NCBI RefSeq assembly: GCF_001584725.1
Contig: NZ_CP014606.1
Coordinates: 62,001-126,000 of the forward strand
Source: an endosymbiont 'TC1' of Trimyema compressum
GTDB lineage: Bacteria > Bacillota > TC1
Direction of reading: 5' to 3'
Length of the DNA stretch: 64,000 nt
A program made the translations under genes and the position numbers. Positions within the stretch are counted from its first letter, which is position 1. Every line of letters starts with the position of its first letter. Under the pieces are notes generated by a model, which was not told the origin of the DNA, searched no databases, and worked only from the letters and a program-made list of their open reading frames with translations. Shown here piece by piece: positions 56,837 through 64,000 of the stretch.

Positions 56837-58132
56837 ATGAAAAGTAAGATCACATTATTACCTAGCCAATTAGAAGGCGGTGTTACCATTCCACCATCTA
56901 AAAGCCTTGCTCATCGCTATTTAATTGGAGCAGCGCTAAGTGAGGGTCAGAGCTTTATAGAAAATATTGCTAAGTCAGTTGACATTGTAAGTACTATTAA
57001 TGCCCTTCAAGGTATGGGGGTTTTATTTTTAGAAGAACCTATAAATGATAATATTAGCAATTATGTAGTTAAAGGTGTAAGACGCCCCCTTGTTTCAGGC
57101 AATGGTATTTTTGATTGTGCTGAATCTGGTTCTACTCTTAGATTCTTAATTCCTCTCCTTCTACTAACAGGAGAGGAAACTACTGTAATTGGTAGAGGTA
57201 AACTTGTTGAAAGACCGTTAGATGTCTATTACGAGCTTTTTGATTTGAAAGAGATTGACTATCAAAAAAATCAAGGGTTGTTACCTTTAAATCTTAAAGG
57301 TAACCTGATTGGTGGAATATATCCAATAAGGGGAAATGTAAGTTCTCAGTTTATAACTGGACTTCTTTATGCACTGCCTTTAGTGGCTGAAGATTCCGAA
57401 ATTATTTTGACAACACCTTTAGAATCTAAGCCTTATGTTGATTTAACATTAGCTGTTTTGAAAGATTATGGAATTGAAATTAATGTGGCTGCTGATTACA
57501 TCAGTTTTAAAATAAAAGGTGGGCAGGAATATAAAAGTGGTACCCATAGAGTTGAAGGGGATTATTCACAAGTAGCTTTTTATGCAGTTGGTGCAGTGAT
57601 TGGCAAAAAGCCAATTACTTGTTATGGATTAAAAGAGGATTCACTACAAGGAGACAAGGCCATTTTATCAATTATTGAAGCAATGGGTGGCTCCTTAGAA
57701 CAACGACAGGAAGCAATTGTTTTTTATCCCTCTAAAACAAAAGGGATTACCATTGATGTTACAGAATGCCCAGATTTAGTACCGGCTTTAACCTTGCTAG
57801 GGACATTAAGTGAGGGAATTACTCACATTATAGGTGCTGAAAGACTGAAGATTAAAGAGTCAAACCGCTTAGAATCCTCTGCTAGTGAACTGAATAAGTT
57901 AGGTGGAGAGATTATCGTTGAGTCTGAAGGATTACTGATTAAAGGGGTTCCTAATCTAGGTGGCAATGTTGTGGTTGAAAGTTGGAATGACCATAGAATT
58001 GCTATGACACTTGCTATGGCAACCCAGAGAATAGAACACCCAATAACGTTAAAAGGATGGGAAAGTGTAGAGAAATCTTATCCGAATTTTTGGGAAGACT
58101 ATAAAATGTTAGGAGGCACTGTTAATGAATAG
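56837..58132 (+). CDS. aroA: 3-phosphoshikimate 1-carboxyvinyltransferase (EPSP synthase)
   Basis: Adds PEP to shikimate 3-phosphate. 431 residues: PPSKSLAHRYLIGAAL (substrate Lys-Ser), ESGSTLRFLIPL, GNVSSQFITGLLYALP, and ERLKIKESNRLESSASELNKLGG. ATG 56837, seven bases after aroB, follows AGAAGAGAG. Its end overlaps aroC by eight bases. Confidence 0.95.
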   Translation: MKSKITLLPSQLEGGVTIPPSKSLAHRYLIGAALSEGQSFIENIAKSVDIVSTINALQGMGVLFLEEPINDNISNYVVKGVRRPLVSGNGIFDCAESGSTLRFLIPLLLLTGEETTVIGRGKLVERPLDVYYELFDLKEIDYQKNQGLLPLNLKGNLIGGIYPIRGNVSSQFITGLLYALPLVAEDSEIILTTPLESKPYVDLTLAVLKDYGIEINVAADYISFKIKGGQEYKSGTHRVEGDYSQVAFYAVGAVIGKKPITCYGLKEDSLQGDKAILSIIEAMGGSLEQRQEAIVFYPSKTKGITIDVTECPDLVPALTLLGTLSEGITHIIGAERLKIKESNRLESSASELNKLGGEIIVESEGLLIKGVPNLGGNVVVESWNDHRIAMTLAMATQRIEHPITLKGWESVEKSYPNFWEDYKMLGGTVNE

Positions 58133-59228
58133 CGTTTATACTGGCAATATTACCTTGTCTTTATTTGGAGAATCCCATGGTAAAACTATTGGTATTGTTA
58201 TGGATGGTTTACCGCCAGGATTTAAAATTGATGAAAATTATATTAAGTTAGAAATGAATCGTCGAAAACCAGGACAAAATAAAATGAGTACACCGAGAAA
58301 AGAGTCTGATTCAGCGGAAATTGTCAGTGGTCTTTTTAATGGGTGTACTACAGGGGCACCGTTGTGTGGTCTTATTTATACGGGCGATACAAAAAGTAAG
58401 GATTATGGTGAATTAGTTGAAAAGATGAGACCAGGACATAGTGATTATTCAGGTGCCATCCATTATAGAAACCATAATGATTACCGAGGTGGCGGTCATT
58501 TTTCTGGACGTTTAACAGCACCACTTGTATTTGCTGGAAGCATCTGCAAACAATATTTAAGAGACATGGGTATTACAATTGGTTCTCATATTCTAAAAAT
58601 ACATAATGTAGAGGATAGATCTTTTCTGATGGAAGATTTAACTCAAGAAAAATTAGAATTATTAAGACATAAAACATTACCAGTTATAGCAGATTCAGAT
58701 TCTCTTGGTGTAGAAGAGAGAATGGAAGCTTGTATCTTAGAGGCTAGAAAGGAAAAAGATTCAGTAGGTGGTATTGTTGAATGTGTGGCTATTGGATTAC
58801 CGGCTGGATGGGGAAATCCATTTTTTCATTCAATAGAGAGTGAAATGGCTAGTCTTTTATTTTCTATTCCGGCTGTTAAAGGCGTCAGTTTTGGAGCTGG
58901 TTTTGAAATAGTAGATTTATTTGGTTCAGAAGCAAATGATGCTTTTCAAATGGAAAACAATAGCATTGTTACAAAAACCAACCACAATGGAGGTATTCTC
59001 GGTGGTATTACTAATGGCATGCCTATCATTTGCAAAGTTGCCATTAAGCCTACACCTTCAATTAGCAAGGCTCAAGAGACGATTAATCGAGTAACAATGG
59101 AAAATACGATATTAACTATTGAAGGACGACATGATTCTTGTATTATTCCAAGAGCAATTCCAGTTGTCGAAAGTGCAGTTGCAATTACTTTGTTTAATGC
59201 CTATTTGGAGGATAAAAAATGGAGTTAG
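58125..59228 (+). CDS. aroC: Chorismate synthase
   Basis: Last shikimate step, needs reduced FMN. 367 residues with GESHGKTIGIVMDGLPPG, RRKPGQNKMSTPRKESD, RPGHSDYSGAIHYRNHNDYRGGGHFSGRLTAP and GGILGGITNGMPI. ATG 58125 lies after AGGAGGCACT. The end overlaps pheA by 10 bases. Confidence 0.96.
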   Translation: MNSVYTGNITLSLFGESHGKTIGIVMDGLPPGFKIDENYIKLEMNRRKPGQNKMSTPRKESDSAEIVSGLFNGCTTGAPLCGLIYTGDTKSKDYGELVEKMRPGHSDYSGAIHYRNHNDYRGGGHFSGRLTAPLVFAGSICKQYLRDMGITIGSHILKIHNVEDRSFLMEDLTQEKLELLRHKTLPVIADSDSLGVEERMEACILEARKEKDSVGGIVECVAIGLPAGWGNPFFHSIESEMASLLFSIPAVKGVSFGAGFEIVDLFGSEANDAFQMENNSIVTKTNHNGGILGGITNGMPIICKVAIKPTPSISKAQETINRVTMENTILTIEGRHDSCIIPRAIPVVESAVAITLFNAYLEDKKWS

Positions 59229-60361
59229 ATTTAAATGAAATAAGGAAAACAATTGATGAAACAGATGAAAAATTAGTAGCCCTTTTTGAGAAAAGAATGG
59301 GTTTGGCAAGTCGAGTTGCCACCTATAAAAAAGAAAGAAATCTTCCTATTCTGGATTCTAAAAGAGAAGAAATGGTTACTGAAAAAAATGTTCTTCACTT
59401 ATCTAATAAAGAATATGCCCCCTATTTAGAAGATTTTTTAAAACAGCTCATGCAAATAAGTCGTTCTTATCAGAGCACCCTATTAGTTAATGAAGCCACA
59501 ACTTGGCAATCTGTTTTAGGCAATCTTCCAGTTTCAGAAGTTACTAAAAACCCTAAAGTTGGTTATAGTGGTACGGTTGGTTCTTATGGAGAAATGGCTG
59601 CTTTAGATTATTTTAGAGATAGTCAACCTATTTGTTATCAGACATTTGAGGAAGTTGTTAATGGGGTTTTAGATGGCAGTCTTGATTATGGTGTAATTCC
59701 TTTAGAAAACACATCAAGTGGCGGTGTGTTAGATGCGGTGCGCTTGCTTGAAAAATCACCTGTTTATATTGTAGGTGAAGCAGCAGTAGCTGCAGAACAC
59801 TGTTTGTTAGGTATAGGCACAATTGATGAAATTAAAACTATCTATTCTCATGTCCAGTGCTTTTTACAATGTAGCGAATATTTAAAGGATAAACCTTGGC
59901 ATCAAGTTCCCTATTTTAATACAGCTATTAGTGCTGCTTATGTTAAAGAAAGGAAGGATCCATCTAAAGCTGCAATTGCTAGTAAACGGGCAGCAGAAGT
60001 TTATGGTTTAAAGGTGCTAAAAGAAAATATTTATCATAATAAAAAGAATTATACGCGATTTGGTATTATTAAAAAATCAATGGAAGTATCAGATGAGGCT
60101 AATAAAATTAGTATTGATTTTGTTTTAGATGATAAGCAAGGTTCTCTTCACCCTATTATTAAAACCATTGCAGAACATCATTTAAATATAATGAAAATTG
60201 AGTCTAAGCCAATGTTGGGAACACCTTGGGAATATGTCTTTTTTATTGATTTTTCCGGTAATTTAAGAGATAATGAAGTCAAAAGAGCTTTACTTGAAAT
60301 TAAGGAAAATAGTAAGGAATTTCATTTCAAGGGAAATTATATTGAAAATACAGGGGGATAA
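59219..60361 (+). CDS. pheA: Bifunctional chorismate mutase/prephenate dehydratase
   Basis: Makes phenylpyruvate from chorismate. 380 residues in three parts: AroQ-type chorismate mutase (residues 1-85: LNEIRKTIDETDEKLVALFEKRMGLASRVATYK), prephenate dehydratase (about 105-280: GYSGTVGSYGEMAAL, PLENTSSGGV, SHVQCFLQC, NYTRFGII with the TRF motif) and an ACT domain (about 295-375: GSLHPIIKTIAEHHLNIMKIESKP). The ESRP motif of the Phe-binding site reads ESKP, a conservative change. The gene starts within the aroC end. Confidence 0.95.
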   Translation: MELDLNEIRKTIDETDEKLVALFEKRMGLASRVATYKKERNLPILDSKREEMVTEKNVLHLSNKEYAPYLEDFLKQLMQISRSYQSTLLVNEATTWQSVLGNLPVSEVTKNPKVGYSGTVGSYGEMAALDYFRDSQPICYQTFEEVVNGVLDGSLDYGVIPLENTSSGGVLDAVRLLEKSPVYIVGEAAVAAEHCLLGIGTIDEIKTIYSHVQCFLQCSEYLKDKPWHQVPYFNTAISAAYVKERKDPSKAAIASKRAAEVYGLKVLKENIYHNKKNYTRFGIIKKSMEVSDEANKISIDFVLDDKQGSLHPIIKTIAEHHLNIMKIESKPMLGTPWEYVFFIDFSGNLRDNEVKRALLEIKENSKEFHFKGNYIENTGG

Positions 60362-60363
60362 AT

Positions 60364-60972
60364 ATGGGAACGGAATTTGAAATTAAGTTGGGAGTAGAAA
60401 ACGAAACTCTTATGAAAGCCATTTTAAGTGATTCGGCAATTAATAGTCTTGGGGAATTTTCCATTGTTTCTATGCACGCCTATTACTACGATACAGCAGC
60501 CCTTGATCTTTTAAATGTTAAATATTCACTTCGTGTTAGAAAAGAGAATGGACAATACGTTGCTACATTGAAAACAGGTCATTTTTCAGAAAGCAAAGGT
60601 GTGTTTTTTAGAAATGAGTGGAATGTGCCTTTAAAAAACAAAGAGTTCTCTATTGATGTTTTTGAAAAAGAAAAAGAAAACTTGAAGGACATTACTAAAG
60701 GAGAAAAATTAAATGTTATTTTAGAAACAGATTTCATTAGAAGAAAAATGGACATTGAGTTTGGCGAGTCTTCCTTAGAGTTAGCAGTAGATCATGGTCG
60801 TATTTCTTCTGGTAAGCGGCAGTCTCCTATTTGTGAAGTAGAGGTAGAATTAAAAGAAGGCAGAGAAGAAGATGTCTTTGGATTCATTGAAACGTATTTG
60901 AGTAAATATGGTTTGCCTATGGAAGAGAAAAGCAAGTTTGCTAGAGGAGTGTCTCTTTATTTAGGCATATAG
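60364..60972 (+). CDS. CYTH-domain triphosphatase-like protein
   Basis: 202 residues beginning MGTEFEIKLGVE, matching the ExExK signature of CYTH proteins (here EFEIK), with YYDTAALDLL, SLRVRKENGQYVATLKT and CEVEVELKEG. CYTH proteins form a beta tunnel that hydrolyses triphosphate or inorganic polyphosphate. Starts two bases after pheA, so it is co-transcribed; no link to aromatic synthesis is known to me. The last gene of the operon. Confidence 0.85.
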   Translation: MGTEFEIKLGVENETLMKAILSDSAINSLGEFSIVSMHAYYYDTAALDLLNVKYSLRVRKENGQYVATLKTGHFSESKGVFFRNEWNVPLKNKEFSIDVFEKEKENLKDITKGEKLNVILETDFIRRKMDIEFGESSLELAVDHGRISSGKRQSPICEVEVELKEGREEDVFGFIETYLSKYGLPMEEKSKFARGVSLYLGI

Positions 60973-61008
60973 TCATAATGAATGTTTATGTAATAATAGA
61001 AAAAATCA

Positions 61009-61028
61009 TAGTTTCATGGTATACTATG
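61009..61028. promoter_or_regulatory. Candidate LysR operator and -10 box
   Basis: ATAGT-N10-ACTAT, a T-N11-A-type dyad, overlaps TATACT (61020-61025) about 45 bases upstream of the lysR start. Confidence 0.4.
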
Positions 61029-61070
61029 CAGTAATGATAGATAATAAATTCACTGGAAAGGTGTAATATT

Positions 61071-61967
61071 ATGATTAACTATAAACATTTGTTGGCATTT
61101 GTAACTGTCGTAAGAAAAAAGAGTTTTACAGGCGCAGCCAAAGAACTCTATATGACTCAGCCTGCAATTAGCTGGCAGATTAAAAACTTGGAAAATGAAA
61201 TTGACTTGGTTTTGATTGAACGCAAAGAAAGAGGCACTAAACTCACTGAAGCAGGCAAGCAATTTTATATGTATGCTGAAAAGATTATTAAAGCTCATGA
61301 ACAATTAATTGAGGAAATGAAACAACTTAAATGTATGGAAAAAGGTAGACTTTTAGTAGGAGCTAGTACTGTGCCTGGAGAATACATTTTACCAGCCTAT
61401 ATGAGTCGCTTTAAAGAAGCCTATCCATTAGCAGATGTTTTTGTTTCAACAGGACCATCGGAAAATATTGGTGAACAATTACTAAGTGAGGATATTCATA
61501 TTGGGGTTGTAGGTGCTAAACTTGAAGATAGTCGTATTGAGTCTACAGCGTTTAAAAAGGATAAGGTTATTCTTGTTGCAAGTACCGATCATCTTTTAAC
61601 TGAATTAGAAGAAGTAACTCTAGAGGATGTAGTTAAATACCCGCTGGTGCTTAGAGAACGTGGCTCTGGTGTTAGAAGAACTATAGAAGAGACTTTAGAT
61701 AAACATAACTATAAATTGCACCATTTCCCATATTATGTTGAACTGAGTGGCAGTAGAGCAGGGATTACAGCTGTAAAGAATTCCAATGCTGTTGCTTGGG
61801 TATCGAGTATTGTTGCTAGGGATAGTATAGTTTTAAATGAAATTAAGGAAATACCAATTAAATATGTTGATTTAAACCGACAAATATATTTGATACATCA
61901 TAAAATTAAAACACTGAGTCCTTTAAGTGAAACTTTTTTAAATTTTATGCTAAAACAGAAGGATTGA
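61071..61967 (+). CDS. LysR-family transcriptional regulator
   Basis: 298 residues: N-terminal helix-turn-helix (NYKHLLAFVTVVRKKSFTGAAKELYMTQPAISWQIKNLENEI) and a periplasmic-binding-like effector domain (MEKGRLLVGASTVPGEYILPAYM). The effector domain resembles the CysL/YwfM-like group with the GASTxPxEYxLP pattern. ATG 61071 follows GGAAAGGTGTAATATT. It stands alone after the aro operon and overlaps the next gene by four bases, so it may share a message with the QueG-like gene. Target genes and ligand are unknown. Confidence 0.9.
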   Translation: MINYKHLLAFVTVVRKKSFTGAAKELYMTQPAISWQIKNLENEIDLVLIERKERGTKLTEAGKQFYMYAEKIIKAHEQLIEEMKQLKCMEKGRLLVGASTVPGEYILPAYMSRFKEAYPLADVFVSTGPSENIGEQLLSEDIHIGVVGAKLEDSRIESTAFKKDKVILVASTDHLLTELEEVTLEDVVKYPLVLRERGSGVRRTIEETLDKHNYKLHHFPYYVELSGSRAGITAVKNSNAVAWVSSIVARDSIVLNEIKEIPIKYVDLNRQIYLIHHKIKTLSPLSETFLNFMLKQKD

Positions 61968-62659
61968 AAATGGAAAACTTAAATAAGTATTATGAAATAA
62001 TTGCTAAAAATAATGGGGCTACTCTATTTGGAGTAGCCAATCTTTTACCTGCAAAAGAATATATTAAAGAAAATTATGATCCTCGATATTTAAATTTAGA
62101 TAAAGCCATTGTTTTAGGGGTTCCTTATCCAAAGGAAATTGTAAATGAATTAGCCCAAGGGCCTACTCATACTTATCTTTATTATTATAAAATTTTAAAT
62201 ACAAAGCTTGATGACCTAGCATTACAAATAGCTATTCATTTAGAAGCGGAAGAGGTCATTGTTCCTTTCCTATACCTGCATCGCAAAGAGTAACTGATAG
62301 CCGTCTAAATGGTATTTTTCTCACCGGTTAGCTGCTCATTTGGCTGGTTTAGGTTGGATTGGAAAAATGCTTCACTAATTACAAAAGAATATGGTCCTAG
62401 ACTTCGTTTAGTAACTATTCTTACTTATGCACAATTACTTTGCAATGAGCCTTTTGAAGGAGATTATTGTGGAAACTGTACTGCTTGTCAAGAGGCCTGT
62501 CCATCAGGCGCAATTCTAGGCGCCTCTTTTAAGGCTACTGATTCTCTTGAAAAACGGTTTATTGGAGAACGCTGCGATGTTCATTTAAGTAAAGTTAGAA
62601 ATACATTTGAGAAACGTATATGTGGTAAGTGTTTAAGTGTTTGTCCCCATGGAAGATAG
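61964..62659 (+). pseudogene. QueG-like 4Fe-4S protein (epoxyqueuosine reductase family), frameshifted
   Basis: Fe-S protein related to QueG. N-terminal part to about 62270 reads YYEIIAKNNGATLFGVANLLPAKEYI and AIVLGVPYPKEIV. Frame changes near 62270 and 62330 separate it from [30 protein letters not shown], then two ferredoxin motifs: CGNCTACQEACP and CGKCLSVCP. It ends at TAG 62659. The length, 230 codons, is shorter than QueG (about 310), fitting the smaller QueG-like group whose role is unclear. It overlaps lysR by four bases. Confidence 0.75.
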
Positions 62660-62671
62660 GAGTTATGTGAA

Positions 62672-64000
62672 ATGGAATATACCAAAAAGAATGTTTGGGA
62701 TGAAGTTGAAGATAAAAATTCAATTTTTAAATTTAGTAAAGGCTACTTATCTTTCTTGACAGCTGTAAAAACTGAAAGAGAAGCAGTTAATTATTTAGAA
62801 GAAGAAGCAAAAAAAGAAATTATGTTGATTTAAAGACCGTAGATAAATTGCTAGAAAATCAACCTTTTTATTTTAATCATAGAAATAAATCCTTTTTTTA
62901 TGGGAACTATTTCTGGCTTGCTTAAAGAGGGAATGCATTTTCTTGGTGCTCATATTGATGCACCAAGATTAGACATTAAAAGTCAGCTTTTATATGAAGA
63001 AGAAGGTGTTGCTTTGTTTAAAACCCACTATTATGGTGGTATTAAAAAATATCAGTGGGTTACAATGCCTCTATCTCTTCATGGCGTAGTTTACAAAAAG
63101 ATGGTTCAAAAGTTACTGTTGCAATCGGTCATAGAAATACTGATCCAGTATTTACTATTACAGATTTATTTCCTCACTTAGCTAGAACACAAATACAAGA
63201 AACTATGGAGAAGGGAATTAAGGGTGAACAACTCAATGTTTTAGTTGGCAGTATGCCTGTTGAAAAAAGCCAAGAATAAAGAAGAAAAGGTAGAATAAAG
63301 AAATTAATATTAGACTATTTAGGAAAAGAATATGGCATAGAAGAAGATTTTTTAAGAAGTGAATTAGAAATTGTACCAGCATTTACACCGAGAGATGTTG
63401 GTTTGGATAGAAGTATGGTTGGTGCCTATGGACAAGACGACAGGGTTTGTTCTTATACATTAATGGAAAGTTTGTTTGAATCTAAGTCTCTTAAAAAATC
63501 TGTGCTAGCTTGTTTTTTGATAAAGAAGAAATTGGCAGCAGTGGTGATACAGGGGCTAAATCAAGAGTTTTAGAGTATCTTGTCACTTTATTAATTGAGA
63601 AAATAGGAGAAAAAGTTGCTCCTCTAGAGGTTTTATATAATTCAAAGGCCTTGTCTTCAGATGTTAGTGCTTGCGATGATCCAAGTTATCCAGGCGCTTT
63701 TGATAACTATAACAAGGCAACTATTGGTAATGGTGTTGTTATTTCAAAATATACAGGCTCAGGTGGTAAATACGATGCTAACGATGCCAGTGCAGAATAT
63801 GTAGCTGAAATAATGTCTATTTTAGATAAACATAACGTTATTTACCAGTTTGGAGAATTAGGAAAAGTTGATGAAGGTGGCGGTGGAACTATTGCTCAAT
63901 ATCTATCAGAACTAGGAATGGAAATTATATATATATTGGAACTGGTTTACTGAGTATGCATTCACCATTTGAAATTGCTTCAAAAGGCGATATTTATATG
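62672..64000 (+). pseudogene. M18-family aminopeptidase, frameshifted, right edge
   Basis: Zinc aminopeptidase. ATG 62672 follows AGGAGTTATGTGA. The pieces are FSKGYLSFLTAVKTEREAV; MGTISGLLKEGMHFLGAHIDAPRLDIK (zinc-binding His-x-Asp) and YYGGIKKYQW; VGAYGQDDRVCSYTLMESL; FFDKEEIGSSGDTGAKS (catalytic Glu pair); then FGELGKVDEGGGGTIAQYLSELGMEII and MHSPFEIASK near the edge. Frame changes fall near 62830, 63100, 63280, 63515 and 63935. Relatives have about 430-460 residues, so nearly the whole gene is here. Order fits M18 with five breaks. Confidence 0.82.

Noticed and set aside
1-64000. Genome-wide reassignment of TAG/TAA to glutamine
   Set aside because: Intact genes end in TAG and TAA at proper places with overlapping starts (for example 5060, 6068, 54930, 56829, 58132), so these remain stop codons.

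Overview
The window is AT-rich, uses strong GGAGG ribosome-binding sites, and carries gene families typical of anaerobic low-GC Firmicutes: BMP-type purine uptake, a xanthine-dehydrogenase-like molybdoenzyme, WxL/DUF916 surface proteins, ECF transporters, a Tn1549-like element and an archetypal aro operon. A host-associated clostridial anaerobe fits best; I cannot name a genus. About half of the genes are broken by single-base indels (often in A or T runs), nonsense codons or deletions. Genes of 53.9-62.0 kb are uninterrupted. This uneven pattern suggests real gene decay, but assembly error cannot be excluded for homopolymer indels.

Layout. 0-1.2 kb: CBS-domain manganese pyrophosphatase (minus, runs off the left edge). 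1.4-10.8 kb: purine scavenging and oxidation locus: broken xanthine-dehydrogenase subunits, intact NupP/NupQ-like permeases, broken guanine/8-oxoguanine-type deaminase, broken FMN reductase, intact NupO-like ATPase, broken BMP lipoprotein, terminator. 10.8-14.8 kb: WxL/DUF916 surface locus containing a 461-bp perfect inverted repeat within two divergent WxL genes. 15-20.8 kb: a truncated IS3 element, two near-identical inverted 1265-bp IS3 copies, and a wrecked B-repeat surface gene between them. 20.8-23.3 kb: broken response regulator, truncated histidine kinase fused to the start of an ABC ATPase gene on the other strand, broken FecCD permease, and a structured leader with terminator.

23.46-31.2 kb: tRNA-Ser(GGA), whose 3' end is the left boundary of a 7.6-kb decayed integrative element (12-bp direct repeats; RepA_N, MobC, HNH-like protein, TetR/oxidoreductase pair, KTR protein, sigma factor, large serine recombinase). 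31.3-34.3 kb: broken ion channel, S24 repressor, toroid-fold protein. 34.5-39.2 kb: second B-repeat surface protein and an FAD oxidoreductase lipoprotein. 39.5-43 kb: ECF transporter with tandem S components. 43-45.2 kb: nitrogenase-like remnant and AraC regulator. 45.4-53.5 kb: lipoprotein, glutamate decarboxylase, acyltransferase, GNAT, GntR-controlled ABC exporter, DUF2085, zinc-ribbon protein and DD-carboxypeptidase.

53.6-62 kb: aromatic amino-acid operon (DAHP synthase, tyrA, aroB, aroA, aroC, pheA, CYTH protein) preceded by a promoter, a 29-codon leader peptide rich in Phe and Tyr codons, and an intrinsic terminator: a classical attenuator layout. LysR, a QueG-like Fe-S protein and an M18 aminopeptidase follow.

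The most interesting signals are the Phe/Tyr attenuator, the invertible-looking WxL locus, the unidentified leader RNA at 23.1-23.3 kb, the twin TetR operators in the mobile element, and the nitrogenase-like remnant. No CRISPR array or rRNA was seen.
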